A stretch of DNA of 64,000 bases from UBA6115 sp050952935. GTDB taxonomy: Bacteria; Bacillota; Clostridia; Christensenellales; Aristaeellaceae. The notes below the pieces were generated by a model. It worked only from the letters and a program-made list of their open reading frames with translations. It searched no databases and was not told the origin of the DNA. The translations under genes were made by a program, and so were the position numbers. The stretch spans positions 372,001 through 436,000 of the forward strand of contig JBMNLS010000001.1 in NCBI GenBank assembly GCA_050952935.1. The letters run 5' to 3'. Below are positions 1 to 8,599 of the stretch, piece by piece (the stretch's first letter is position 1; the number at the start of each line of letters is the position of its first letter).

Positions 1-1785
1 AGCCCCATTTCCGCCATGAAGGAATCCCTGCCGGAGGTTTATCAGCAGTTTGTTGATTATGCCGGCACCCTGGAAAAGCACTACCGCGACATGCAGGACA
101 TGGAGTTCACCATTGAGCGCGGCAAGCTCTACATGCTGCAGACCAGAAACGGCAAGCGTACCGCCAGCGCCGCCCTTAAAATTGCCGTTGACCTGGTGAA
201 TGAAGGCCTGTTGACCGAGGAAGAAGCGGTGCTGAAGGTTGACCCCCGTCAGCTGGACACCCTGCTGCATCCCACCTTTGATAAAGTGGTCCTGGACAAG
301 GCGGAAGCCTTTGCCACCGGCCTGCCCGCATCCCCTGGCGCCGGCGCCGGCCAGGTGTATTTCACCGCCCAGGATGCTGCCGCTGCAGCCAGGGAAGGCA
401 AGGATGTCATCCTGGTGCGTGAGGAAACCACCCCTGAGGACATCGAGGGCATGGATCTGTCCCGCGCCATTCTCACCGCCCGGGGCGGCATGACCAGCCA
501 CGCAGCCGTTGTGGCCCGCGGCATGGGCCGTCCGGCTGTGGTTGGCTGCCATGACATCCTCATTGACGAAGAGAAAAAGCTGATGACCACCACCAAGGGC
601 GAAGTGTTCCACGAAGGGGACACCATCAGCCTGGACGGCGGTGCCGGCAAGGTGTACAAGGGCCTTATCCCCACGGTAGAAGCCTCTGTGACCGGCGACT
701 TTGCCACCCTGATGGGCTGGGCCGACAAAGCCCGCCGGCTTAAGGTACGCACCAACGCCGACACCCCCAAGGAGACCCAGCAGGCAGTGGAGTTTGGCGC
801 GGAGGGCATCGGCCTTTGCCGTACGGAGCATATGTTCTTTGAAGCCAGCCGCATCGCCACCGTGCGAGAGATGATCCTGGCTGACACCAAAGAACAGCGC
901 AAGGCTGCCCTGGACAGGATTCTCCCCGTCCAGCAGAAGGACTTTGAGGAAATGTACAAGGCCCTGGAAGAGCGCCCCATGACCGTGCGCTATCTGGATC
1001 CGCCGCTGCATGAGTTCCTGCCCCAGAAGAGCATGACCGCCGAAATCGAAGCGCTGGCCAAGCAGCTGAACACCACCAGCGACAAGGTCATCGCCAAGAT
1101 CGAATCCCTCCATGAGTTCAACCCCATGATGGGCCACCGCGGCTGCCGGCTGACGGTCACCTACCCGGAAATCGCCGAGATGCAGACCCGCGCCGTTCTT
1201 CAGGCGGCGCTGAAGGTGCGCAAGGAGACCGGCCTTAATGTGAAGCCCGAGATCATGATTCCCCTGGTGGGCACCCGCAAGGAACTGTCCTTTGTGAAGC
1301 AGATCGTGCTGGATACGGCGGAGAAGATTTTTGCCGAGCAGGGTGAGCGCATTGAGTTCCAGCTGGGCACCATGATTGAGATCCCCCGCGCCTGCCTGGT
1401 GGCGGATGAGATCGCGAAGGAAGCCGATTTCTTCTCCTTTGGCACCAATGACCTCACCCAGATGGGTTTTGGCTTCAGCCGTGATGACGCCGGCAAGTTC
1501 CTGGATTCCTACTACGAGAATCGCGTCCTGGAAGCCGATCCCTTTGCCCGCCTTGATCAGGAAGGCATCGGCAAACTGGTTGAAACTGCGGTGAAACTGG
1601 GCCGTCAGGGTCGCCCGGGGCTGAAACTGGGCATCTGTGGCGAGCATGGCGGGGATCCCTCCAGCGTGGAATTCTTCCACAATGTGGGCCTTGACTATGT
1701 GAGCTGTTCTCCCTTCCGCGTGCCCATCGCGCGCCTGGCCGCAGCCCACGCCGCCATCAACGAAAAAATGGCGAAGAAGGCCTGA
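1..1785 (+). CDS. ppdK: Pyruvate, phosphate dikinase, C-terminal part (5' end outside window)
   Basis: Interconverts pyruvate, ATP and phosphate with phosphoenolpyruvate, AMP and pyrophosphate in the cytosol. About 594 residues are visible and the frame is open to base 1, so the N-terminal ATP-grasp part (roughly 280 residues of a usual ~875) lies upstream. The swivelling phosphohistidine domain shows GGMTSHAAVVARGMG, with the catalytic His codon at 499-501. The C-terminal PEP/pyruvate TIM barrel has GICGEHGG with the catalytic Cys codon at 1636-1638, and ends in the family-typical SCSPFRVPIARLAAA. All key residues seen are intact. A hairpin terminator follows within 60 bp, so it is probably the last gene of its transcript. 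PEP synthase is a less likely alternative, because the CSPFRVPIARLAAA tail is typical of PPDK. Confidence 0.97.
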   Translation, partial: SPISAMKESLPEVYQQFVDYAGTLEKHYRDMQDMEFTIERGKLYMLQTRNGKRTASAALKIAVDLVNEGLLTEEEAVLKVDPRQLDTLLHPTFDKVVLDKAEAFATGLPASPGAGAGQVYFTAQDAAAAAREGKDVILVREETTPEDIEGMDLSRAILTARGGMTSHAAVVARGMGRPAVVGCHDILIDEEKKLMTTTKGEVFHEGDTISLDGGAGKVYKGLIPTVEASVTGDFATLMGWADKARRLKVRTNADTPKETQQAVEFGAEGIGLCRTEHMFFEASRIATVREMILADTKEQRKAALDRILPVQQKDFEEMYKALEERPMTVRYLDPPLHEFLPQKSMTAEIEALAKQLNTTSDKVIAKIESLHEFNPMMGHRGCRLTVTYPEIAEMQTRAVLQAALKVRKETGLNVKPEIMIPLVGTRKELSFVKQIVLDTAEKIFAEQGERIEFQLGTMIEIPRACLVADEIAKEADFFSFGTNDLTQMGFGFSRDDAGKFLDSYYENRVLEADPFARLDQEGIGKLVETAVKLGRQGRPGLKLGICGEHGGDPSSVEFFHNVGLDYVSCSPFRVPIARLAAAHAAINEKMAKKA

Positions 1786-1813
1786 GACGATTCAATAATC
1801 TGACATAAAAACG

Positions 1814-1842
1814 GGGAGCCTGTGACGGGCTCCCTTGTTTTT
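1814..1842 (+). terminator. Intrinsic terminator after ppdK
   Basis: Stem GGGAGCC (1814-1820) pairs with GGCTCCC (1828-1834), followed by TTGTTTTT. It sits 28 bp past the ppdK stop. Confidence 0.85.
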
Positions 1843-1863
1843 GCCGCTGTTGTGAACCTGGTG

Positions 1864-2736
1864 CTATTTTTTGCTGAAAAACCAGCTCTCTTCCTCAATG
1901 ACCCTTTCCATAACATGGAAGGGGTCTTTTTCCCGGGAGATAACCTCAAGCGCCAGGGTAAGACGGTTATGGACGGTGTGTTCTTTAAGATAGGCGGCCG
2001 CATCCCTGATTTCCTGGTGATGATAATGCGTACCATGGTGGGTGAAGAGGGGATGCTTATCACCAAAGAGGGGATCGCCCGGGGTGAGCACGCAGTTAGC
2101 CAGGTGAACATGGTCGCAGAAGGGGGCGGTTTTCTCCAACGCCGGGTAAAGGCTTTCCCCCAGCTGGGCGATGTGGCTGATATCCATGGTCAGGGCAAAA
2201 TCTGACAGGGGCTGGTTCATCCTTTGCATCAGGGCAAGCACCTCATCGCTGGGGCCTGCCAGCTGCATTGAGTCCACCGTCCTGTCGCCCGGCTCCAGCA
2301 GCAGCCGGATATGCCCTCGGGTGACATTTAGCAAAGCATGCAGGCTTTCTTCAAAAGCCTGCCAGGCATCGGACGCCTTAGCCGGATCATCGGGATAGCG
2401 TCCGCTGGTGATGAGCACGCCTTTGGCGCCTGAAGCAATAGCGGCATCCACATGTTCCTTGCAGGCGGCTACCGCATGGGCGCGGGTTTCCCCGGAGATG
2501 CTTGCCAGGTTTTGCTGCCCCTCCTTCTGAAAGGTGGCGGCGAGGAAAATGCCCTCAAGCCCGCGCTGGGAAAGGAGCTGCCCTCGCCTGACAGCGGTAT
2601 TTAAGGGACTGGCATATTCAATGGTGTTCACTCCCAGGCTCGCCAGCCGGTCAACGGCTTTCAGGAATACCGCCTCGTCATGACGGGCGGCGGGCACCAG
2701 AGCTGTCAGCACGATGGATTTGTTGATGGTTGCCAT
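1864..2736 (-). CDS. Sugar phosphate isomerase/epimerase-like TIM-barrel protein
   Basis: A 290-residue xylose-isomerase-like (AP endonuclease 2 family) TIM barrel, probably cytosolic and metal dependent. Seen: an N-terminal strand with VNTIEYA, LLLEPGD mid-protein (likely metal Glu), ALTMDISHIAQLGE (Asp and His), DHVHLANC (His) and a late LALEVIS (Glu); this ligand order is normal for the family. AAGGAG lies just before the ATG. It is transcribed convergently to ppdK and divergently from the ROK regulator, which may control it. The substrate cannot be told from sequence; keto-sugar or cyclitol epimerisation is typical of the fold. Confidence 0.8.
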   Translation of the reverse strand: MATINKSIVLTALVPAARHDEAVFLKAVDRLASLGVNTIEYASPLNTAVRRGQLLSQRGLEGIFLAATFQKEGQQNLASISGETRAHAVAACKEHVDAAIASGAKGVLITSGRYPDDPAKASDAWQAFEESLHALLNVTRGHIRLLLEPGDRTVDSMQLAGPSDEVLALMQRMNQPLSDFALTMDISHIAQLGESLYPALEKTAPFCDHVHLANCVLTPGDPLFGDKHPLFTHHGTHYHHQEIRDAAAYLKEHTVHNRLTLALEVISREKDPFHVMERVIEEESWFFSKK

Positions 2737-2996
2737 AATCCTTACTCCTTATGGGTTGAGGAACCCTATGTATTCTCACGGTGTTTATCAATAAAAGGAA
2801 TCCTGAGAATTCTGCTATCATTCTTCGCATTTTTTCAAAGCTTTAAGCAAATCAAAACCGGGAAGACTCCTCACGCATTATTCTATCACAGATACTTGCA
2901 ACTCAAAAGGGAATTATTTCCGTTGTTGGATGTCTGAATACCCATATTAGACGGACTCTTCAAAAAAGCCTCTGTCCTCTGATGGACTAAAGCTTA

Positions 2997-3013
2997 TGAA
3001 AACGCTTGCGTTT
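2997..3013 (+). promoter_or_regulatory. Inverted repeat / cre-like operator upstream of ROK promoter
   Basis: AAACGC-TT-GCGTTT (3000-3013) is a perfect 6+2+6 inverted repeat. TGAAAACGCTTGCG (2997-3010) resembles a catabolite-response element (TGNAANCGNTNNCW) except for the last base. It ends 6 bp before the -35 box at 3020. It could bind CcpA, a LacI-type protein or the ROK protein itself. Confidence 0.5.
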
Positions 3014-3019
3014 CTAGCC

Positions 3020-3048
3020 TTGAAAAACACCATTTTCTATTCTATAAT
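3020..3048 (+). promoter_or_regulatory. Promoter of ROK regulator gene
   Basis: TTGAAA (3020-3025), 17-bp spacer, TATAAT (3043-3048). Transcription would start near 3055, which rules out in-frame starts at 2996 and favours the ATG at 3134. Confidence 0.8.
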
Positions 3049-3133
3049 AAATCAAGCTGATGATAAAAGCAATAAAAACCGGGGTATCATGAAGACCCTG
3101 CCCCGAAAATTACCTGTGTGGAAAGGACGCCGG

Positions 3134-4423
3134 ATGAAGTACATGATCATGCGTGAACAGCGCACAAACAACCAGCAGATGATTAAAGAGGAAAACATCA
3201 AGCAGCTTTTTTGCCTGGTGGCAGAAAAGCCGGGCACCACCCGTGCCCAGCTGGTGCGCATCACCTCTTTGAGCCCCACCACTGTCTCTTCTCTGGTGGA
3301 TGAATTGGTGCAGCGGGAGCTGGTGCTGGAAACCGGGCCTGCCAACACACACTCTGCCGGGCGGAAGCCTATTACGCTGCAGATCAATCCGGATGGGCGG
3401 CAACTGGCGGTGTTTTCCCTCAGCCGCTGGGGCGTTCGTTTCTGGCTATGTAATTTGGCGCTGGAGGAGCTGGACAGCGGATATCTGGAACACTCTGCGG
3501 AGCGCTATGGCGGTTTTGCCGAGGGCAGTCAGGAAACAGATCCTGACGCAGGGGCCGATTACATGGATTTTGTGGAAACCATGCTGACCCATTCTCCCCA
3601 TTATGATCCCATGCGGCTTCTTGCTGTGTGCATCAGCTTTCCCGGCATCTATCTGGAGCAGGAGGAAGCTTTTTCCTGGTCCGCCATGCATGTATCCATC
3701 TCAGCTGCTTCTGTTAAACAGCTGGAGGAGCGATTGGCCGTCCCGGTTTTTCTGGGCAACTCCTCTATGTGCCGCGCCTATGCGGAAAAGAACTGTTTGG
3801 ATCATCCCAGAGGAACTGTCCCTGATCTGATTTACTTCAATGTTTGCGATGGACTTGGCGCGGGTATTATTGCCGACAATGTGTTTCTTACCGGACGGGA
3901 GCATACCGCGGGCGAGGTAGGCCATGTGTCGGTGGATTATCGGGGCAAGCGCTGCGTTTGTGGGCAGCGGGGCTGTGTGGAGCAGTATGTGAATATTGAG
4001 GCAGTGACAGAGCGGGTGCGTCAAAAACTGGAAGAACAGGGGAGTAGCGACAAAATTAATCTGGAGGATATCGGAAAGCTCTGTGATGCGGGCGATGCGG
4101 TAGTGCTTGAAATCATTGATGATGTTGCTGCCATGCTCTTTACCGCCATCTATTCCACTGTATGCATCACCGGCATTAAACGCGTGGTCATCGGCGGAGG
4201 AATTGAGCAGTTAGGTGACTATTTTCTCAACAAGCTCCGTGCCTTTTCTGCCGATCATCCCCACAACAAGCTGGCCAGGGGCCTTACTATTTCCTATGCG
4301 CAGTCTGGCCTCCATGGGGATAGCCAGGGCATAGCCCAATTCTATTTGGATCATGTGTTTACCATCACCGCCGATGCGGAGGAGTTTTTGCACAAAGAAG
4401 CCCATCATGTTGCCACCGCGTAG
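3134..4423 (+). CDS. ROK-family transcriptional regulator (XylR/NagC-like)
   Basis: A 429-residue DNA-binding repressor with an N-terminal winged helix-turn-helix (about residues 15-75, including TTRAQLVRITSLSPTTVSS) and a C-terminal ROK sugar-kinase-fold domain. The ROK zinc motif is visible as CVCGQRGCVEQY, preceded by AGEVGHVSVD. A frame extension starts at 2996, but the promoter at 3020-3048 and GAAAGGA at 3121-3127 support the ATG at 3134. It lies between a divergent isomerase gene and the downstream dehydrogenase/ABC operon (4620-12977), so it is the obvious candidate regulator of one or both, with a sugar or sugar phosphate as effector. Length matches ROK repressors rather than ROK kinases (~300 residues). 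Confidence 0.88.
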   Translation: MKYMIMREQRTNNQQMIKEENIKQLFCLVAEKPGTTRAQLVRITSLSPTTVSSLVDELVQRELVLETGPANTHSAGRKPITLQINPDGRQLAVFSLSRWGVRFWLCNLALEELDSGYLEHSAERYGGFAEGSQETDPDAGADYMDFVETMLTHSPHYDPMRLLAVCISFPGIYLEQEEAFSWSAMHVSISAASVKQLEERLAVPVFLGNSSMCRAYAEKNCLDHPRGTVPDLIYFNVCDGLGAGIIADNVFLTGREHTAGEVGHVSVDYRGKRCVCGQRGCVEQYVNIEAVTERVRQKLEEQGSSDKINLEDIGKLCDAGDAVVLEIIDDVAAMLFTAIYSTVCITGIKRVVIGGGIEQLGDYFLNKLRAFSADHPHNKLARGLTISYAQSGLHGDSQGIAQFYLDHVFTITADAEEFLHKEAHHVATA

Positions 4424-4486
4424 TGAAAGAACTTCCTTGTTCAAGGCTTTCTTAGTTCGGATATCCTAAAACATCATCATCCGCAA

Positions 4487-4515
4487 TTGACAGGGATTTC
4501 GTTCTTTGCTACAAT
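4487..4515 (+). promoter_or_regulatory. Promoter of the 4620-12977 operon
   Basis: TTGACA (4487-4492), 17-bp spacer, TACAAT (4510-4515). About 97 nt of leader precede the ATG at 4620. No riboswitch-like structure was recognised in the leader. Confidence 0.85.
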
Positions 4516-4619
4516 GGCAACAGAGTTAGTAAAGTCACTGGAATAATCGACGCAGGGCATCTGCCTGTTGTGCGATATCGAATTGACAACATCCAAAAAC
4601 AAGAAAGTGAGGGAAATTT

Positions 4620-5621
4620 ATGCTACATGTCGCGATCATCGGTTCCGGCTTCATGGGCAAGCAGCACGCGCTGGCCTATCGATCCCTGAAGGACACCACC
4701 AAACTGGTGGCCATTATCAACCCCAATCCTAAAAACGCTGTTCCTTTGGCCGAGGAGTTTGGCTGTGGGTATTTCCCCACGCTAAAAGACGCGCTGGCGC
4801 ATACTTCTATCGATATGGTGGATGTCTGCGTCCCTACCTATCTGCATGAGCAGTATGTTTTGGAGGCAGCTGAGGCAAAATGCCATGTGCTGTGTGAAAA
4901 GCCCGTTACCTTCACCCTGGAAAGCTTTGATCGGATGGTAAAAGCCTGTGAGGATAATCAGGTGCGTTTTATGGTGGCTCAGGTGGCCCGCTGGTGGCCT
5001 GAGTTTATTGACATTAAAAAACGGCTGGAAAATCAGGAGCTTGGCCCCATCCATATGATCTACGAAAAGCGCCTTTGCCAGCTCCCCACCTGGGCGACCT
5101 GGCATACAGATCCGGCTAAGAGCGGTGGTGGGCTTTATGATCTGAACATCCACGATATTGATTTCCTGATCAGCATTTATGGAAGGCCTGAAAGCGTTTA
5201 TGCCACTGGTCATAGAACCAAGGAAGGCGCCTGGATGTATGTGGTGACCAATCTCGCCTGGCCTGGCGGGATCAAAGCCACGGTGGAGACCTCCATTGCC
5301 ATGCCGGGTCCCTGGCCCTTCTCCATTGAGTTCCGGGGCGCTGGTGATAAGGGAACGCTTCATTACAATCTGCAGGCAGGCGTCAACATCAGAGATGGTG
5401 AACAGCACAGCAATTATACTTGGTATCCGGCGGGAGCCGAGAACCCGGAGCCACTTGCGGTGGAACAGACCGACATGTTTATTGCTGAGATTTCCGCTTT
5501 TGTGGATGCTGTAACAAACAATCAAGACGTGCCTGTTTCCCTGGCGGATTCCCGCCTGGTGCTGGAAGTGATTCAAGCTACCCTGCGCTCTCTGGAGGGA
5601 GGCGGTGTTATCACCCTATGA
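4620..5621 (+). CDS. Gfo/Idh/MocA-family NAD(P)-dependent oxidoreductase
   Basis: A 333-residue cytosolic dehydrogenase expected to oxidise or reduce a sugar, inositol or amino-sugar hydroxyl. The Rossmann domain begins with IIGSGFMGKQHA. The family motif CEKPVT supplies the catalytic Lys near residue 93, and DLNIHDIDFLI carries the conserved catalytic His region. First gene of the operon; its stop overlaps the next start (ATGA), so the two are translationally coupled. The partner alcohol dehydrogenase and the downstream epimerases and importer suggest a pathway that passes through keto-sugar intermediates. The substrate is not assignable from sequence. Confidence 0.9.
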   Translation: MLHVAIIGSGFMGKQHALAYRSLKDTTKLVAIINPNPKNAVPLAEEFGCGYFPTLKDALAHTSIDMVDVCVPTYLHEQYVLEAAEAKCHVLCEKPVTFTLESFDRMVKACEDNQVRFMVAQVARWWPEFIDIKKRLENQELGPIHMIYEKRLCQLPTWATWHTDPAKSGGGLYDLNIHDIDFLISIYGRPESVYATGHRTKEGAWMYVVTNLAWPGGIKATVETSIAMPGPWPFSIEFRGAGDKGTLHYNLQAGVNIRDGEQHSNYTWYPAGAENPEPLAVEQTDMFIAEISAFVDAVTNNQDVPVSLADSRLVLEVIQATLRSLEGGGVITL

Positions 5622-6634
5622 CAAAGAAACCACGGGGCCTATATGGACGGGCCGGATTTGAAACAGAGCTGAGGGAACTGCCTTTTCGTCCGCTTGCTTC
5701 ACAGGAGGTACGGGTCAGGGTGTTAGCCTGTGGGCTTTGTGGCACCGATTTGCACTTCCTGCGCCAGATGGCTGACTTTACCCCCATGGGGCATGAGGTT
5801 GCGGGCGTGGTGGCAGAGGTGGGGAGCGAGGTGACCCGGTTTAAGCCGGGGCAGCAGGTGGTGATGGAGGATGTAGCGCTTTGTGGCGTATGTGAAGCGT
5901 GCAAATCTGGCCGCGTTGACCTGTGCCAGAAGGGTTATACCATGCAGGATCAGCCCGGCATGGTGGATGAGTTGGTGGTACACCAGAACATGCTGCACCA
6001 GGCTGATGGCATTGATCCTGTTATCGCTTCAATGACAGAACCTCTGGCTGTGGCCATTCGCTGTGTGGAAACCCTGGCACCCGGTCCGGGAACGCCGCTT
6101 GCCATCTTTGGCATGGGCGCTATCGGGCTTTTCTGCGCTGCTTTTGCTCATCTGCGGGGTGTAGGCCCTATCACCATGATTGCCAGAACCCCCGGCAGCC
6201 TGCGCAATAAAGCGGCTGAGGCAACAGCCCTTTCCCTGGGAGCAGAGCGTGTCCTTTACACTCAGGATGCGGATTGGAAAAAGAAGGCCGGTTTGTTCGA
6301 TGCTGTTATCTTGGCTGCTCCGCCCAGCCTTGTGCCTGTTGCGCTTGAGCTCACCGCTTATGGCGGCAGGGTGTTGGCGGCCGGTGTCACCTTCGGAGAT
6401 GATCATTCAGCCATTATCAATGTTAATGATATGGTTTTCAACAAGAAGCATCTCCTCACCTCCATTGCGGAGCCTGGCCTTTATTTTCCGTTAGCGCTCT
6501 CTTTGATCCGCTCGGGGCGTATTGATGTGGACAAAATCATCACGCATCAGCTGCCACTTCAAGAGGCAGGCAGACTTCACTCTTTGTACAATCAGGACGC
6601 ACCCGCCATCAAAACAGTCATTATGCCCGGCTGA
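5618..6634 (+). CDS. Zinc-dependent medium-chain alcohol/polyol dehydrogenase
   Basis: A 338-residue MDR-superfamily enzyme of the sorbitol/threonine dehydrogenase type. Catalytic zinc ligands lie in CGLCGTD and MGHEVAG, and the structural zinc site is the full four-cysteine CGVCEACKSGRVDLC. The nucleotide-binding motif is IFGMGAIGLFCA. All ligands are present, so it should be an active NAD(P)-dependent oxidoreductase of a secondary alcohol, probably on the substrate brought in by the operon's ABC system. It overlaps the upstream Gfo/Idh/MocA gene by four bases. Confidence 0.92.
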   Translation: MTKKPRGLYGRAGFETELRELPFRPLASQEVRVRVLACGLCGTDLHFLRQMADFTPMGHEVAGVVAEVGSEVTRFKPGQQVVMEDVALCGVCEACKSGRVDLCQKGYTMQDQPGMVDELVVHQNMLHQADGIDPVIASMTEPLAVAIRCVETLAPGPGTPLAIFGMGAIGLFCAAFAHLRGVGPITMIARTPGSLRNKAAEATALSLGAERVLYTQDADWKKKAGLFDAVILAAPPSLVPVALELTAYGGRVLAAGVTFGDDHSAIINVNDMVFNKKHLLTSIAEPGLYFPLALSLIRSGRIDVDKIITHQLPLQEAGRLHSLYNQDAPAIKTVIMPG

Positions 6635-6679
6635 AACGGCTGGGCTATTTTTACAACATCCCGATAAAAGGAGGACATC

Positions 6680-7507
6680 ATGAAGAACATCATTGCTGTT
6701 TGTACCAACACCTACCATGGCTTCAATGTTGACCAGACCCTGGAGGGCATTGCCGCAGCCGGGTTCAAGTATGTGGAGCTGGCCGCCGTGCGCAATTGGA
6801 CAGAACACATCATGCCTGACATGCCCGAGGAAGAGCTTACCCGTATTCAGAATAAAATGAAGGATTTGGGGCTGTCCTGCCTCTCTGTCAGCGGGCACTG
6901 CAACCTGACGGATGCCAAGCGGCTTAATGATTTCAGAGCCAACATGGAACTTGCCAAACGCTTTGGCGCAAGCTACATTATCTCGTCTACCGGCGAGGCG
7001 CACTTTGGCAAGGATGAGGCTTTCACCGATGATGTGTTGATTGAAAACATCAAGGCGCTGGTTCCTGATTTAGAGCGGCTCAATCTGAAACTGGCCATTG
7101 AGGTGCATGGCGAGTATGGCACGGGCGAGGATGTGGCCCGTATTGTCAAAGGCGTTGGCAGCCCTCTGGTGGGTGTCAACTATGACACCGCCAACGTTGT
7201 GTTTTACGGCGGCAAGGCGCCTGAAGATGATATCAAAAACTGCCTGGAGCAGGTCAACTATGTACACCTGAAGGATAAGGTGGGCATGAACAACACCTGG
7301 AATTTCCCCGCTATCGGCCATGGCGAACTGAAGCTGTTGGAAGTTATCCAATACCTGAAGGATCACAACAAGCAGCTGCCACTATCCATTGAGATTGAGT
7401 TCACAGAGGACTTTACCATGCGTGACAAGGTGGAAGGAGACCTGGAAAAGGCCAACCAGGCAGTTAAGGATTCTTTCGACTATCTGCACAAAAACGGTCT
7501 GATCTGA
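6680..7507 (+). CDS. Sugar phosphate isomerase/epimerase (TIM barrel)
   Basis: A 275-residue xylose-isomerase-like TIM barrel, third gene of the operon, with GGAGG before the ATG. Metal-site positions are readable in order: LAIEVHGEYG (Glu), GVNYDTANV (Asp), NYVHLKDK (His) and LSIEIEF (Glu), so it looks catalytically competent. Relatives interconvert keto-sugars or dehydrate inosose. Pairing with two Gfo/Idh/MocA enzymes is a common arrangement in inositol and keto-sugar pathways, but the true substrate is unknown. Confidence 0.87.
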   Translation: MKNIIAVCTNTYHGFNVDQTLEGIAAAGFKYVELAAVRNWTEHIMPDMPEEELTRIQNKMKDLGLSCLSVSGHCNLTDAKRLNDFRANMELAKRFGASYIISSTGEAHFGKDEAFTDDVLIENIKALVPDLERLNLKLAIEVHGEYGTGEDVARIVKGVGSPLVGVNYDTANVVFYGGKAPEDDIKNCLEQVNYVHLKDKVGMNNTWNFPAIGHGELKLLEVIQYLKDHNKQLPLSIEIEFTEDFTMRDKVEGDLEKANQAVKDSFDYLHKNGLI

Positions 7508-7556
7508 TGACGCAAACCGGGGCTAGCCCGGCGTAATAAAAAACAGGAGGTAAATT

Positions 7557-8528
7557 ATGCGCAAGAAATTTCTGGTAACCTTGATGGCACTGCTTCTGGC
7601 TCTCTCGCTGACCGGCGCCGCTTCCGCGGCCACCTACGGCTACATCGCCTATCAGATGTCTGACATCTGGAACGAGTATTCTTCCAAGGCCTTCAAATAC
7701 GCCGCGGAGCAAAATGGCGTAGAGGTGGTCATCCTTGACTCCCAGAACGACATCGGTAAATCCATTGCCGCCATGGAATCCCTCATCCAACAGGAGGTGG
7801 ACGGTATTTCCATCTTCCCCATCTCCCCTGAACAAGGCGCTCAGTTGATCAAGATGGCCAATGAGGCAGGCATTCCCATCACGGTGGAAAATATTGATGT
7901 GGCTGCCGTTGCCAAGCCCGAGGAATATGTGGCTGCCGTGGGCTGCCTGTATGGCGACATTGGCTACGCAGCCATTGAGTGGCTAAGCAAGAATGTGGAA
8001 AACGCTAAGGTCTTCTACTGCGCTGGCGCTGTGGGCGGCGGTGTGTATGAGTCCTACAAAGTAGGCGTTGACAAGGCGCTGGAAGACTATAAGGATTCGA
8101 TTGAGATGGTGGGCCTGATGAACGGCGATGCCTGGTCCACGGAAAACGGCCTGAACCTCACCACCAACTTCATCAACTCCGGCGTGGAATTCAACTGCAT
8201 TTTTGCCAACAATGACCAGATGGCCCAGGGATGTTACCAGGCGCTGCTGGAAGCCGGCCTCAACTATCCCGTTGTCTCCACCGGCGGCTCCCCTGACGCC
8301 TACAAGTTTCTTGAGGATGGCATTGAGGCTGCCAACATGACCGCTCCCGTATCCATCCAGGGCGTGCAGACCTTCAAAAACCTGCATGAATTTGTCACCG
8401 AAGGCAAAGTTCCGGATCCCAAGTTCCAGAGCCTGCCGGTTATCCCCGTGTCTGGCGATGATTTGGCCGCCTGGATTGACTGGTCAGACTTTGCTGGCGC
8501 CTACGCCTATGTGTACAAGACCAAGTAA
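7557..8528 (+). CDS. Sugar ABC transporter substrate-binding protein (CUT2, RbsB-like)
   Basis: A 323-residue periplasmic-binding-protein type 1 (LacI/RbsB) fold. The N-terminus is a signal peptide (MRKKF, a hydrophobic run, then a GAASA-A cleavage region) without a lipobox cysteine, so it is secreted or held at the membrane by another route. AGGAGG precedes the start. The mature part shows GYIAYQMSDIWNEYSSKA, typical of first-strand ligand contacts, and IFANNDQMAQG. It feeds the ATPase and permease that follow. A strong hairpin separates it from the ATPase gene. Confidence 0.93.
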   Translation: MRKKFLVTLMALLLALSLTGAASAATYGYIAYQMSDIWNEYSSKAFKYAAEQNGVEVVILDSQNDIGKSIAAMESLIQQEVDGISIFPISPEQGAQLIKMANEAGIPITVENIDVAAVAKPEEYVAAVGCLYGDIGYAAIEWLSKNVENAKVFYCAGAVGGGVYESYKVGVDKALEDYKDSIEMVGLMNGDAWSTENGLNLTTNFINSGVEFNCIFANNDQMAQGCYQALLEAGLNYPVVSTGGSPDAYKFLEDGIEAANMTAPVSIQGVQTFKNLHEFVTEGKVPDPKFQSLPVIPVSGDDLAAWIDWSDFAGAYAYVYKTK

Positions 8529-8538
8529 TTCCTTTAAT

Positions 8539-8567
8539 CCCGCGCTGCACCTAAGGTGCGGCGCGGG
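8539..8567 (+). terminator. Intercistronic hairpin after binding-protein gene
   Basis: A 13-bp stem (8539-8551 with 8555-8567, one G-T pair) closes on a TAA loop. No T-run follows, so it is more likely an RNA stabiliser or partial attenuator than a full terminator. Confidence 0.7.
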
Positions 8568-8599
8568 ATCCGCTCAAACTTATGGAGGCATCGCATAGC

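Larger units (their letters stand above)
2737..3133. other. Divergent intergenic region between TIM-barrel gene and ROK regulator
   Basis: No convincing gene. It carries the ROK promoter, an inverted repeat (both listed separately) and the ribosome site of the minus-strand gene. Open frames here have no ribosome site or family resemblance. Confidence 0.7.

Noticed and set aside
249..980. Long open frames opposite real genes (for example 249-980 minus, 41073-42431 minus, 53569-54633 plus)
   Set aside because: They mirror strongly supported genes, have no ribosome sites or family motifs and result from GC-rich codon bias.
2996..3133. Extended start for the ROK gene
   Set aside because: The extension lies across the promoter (3020-3048) and has no ribosome site.
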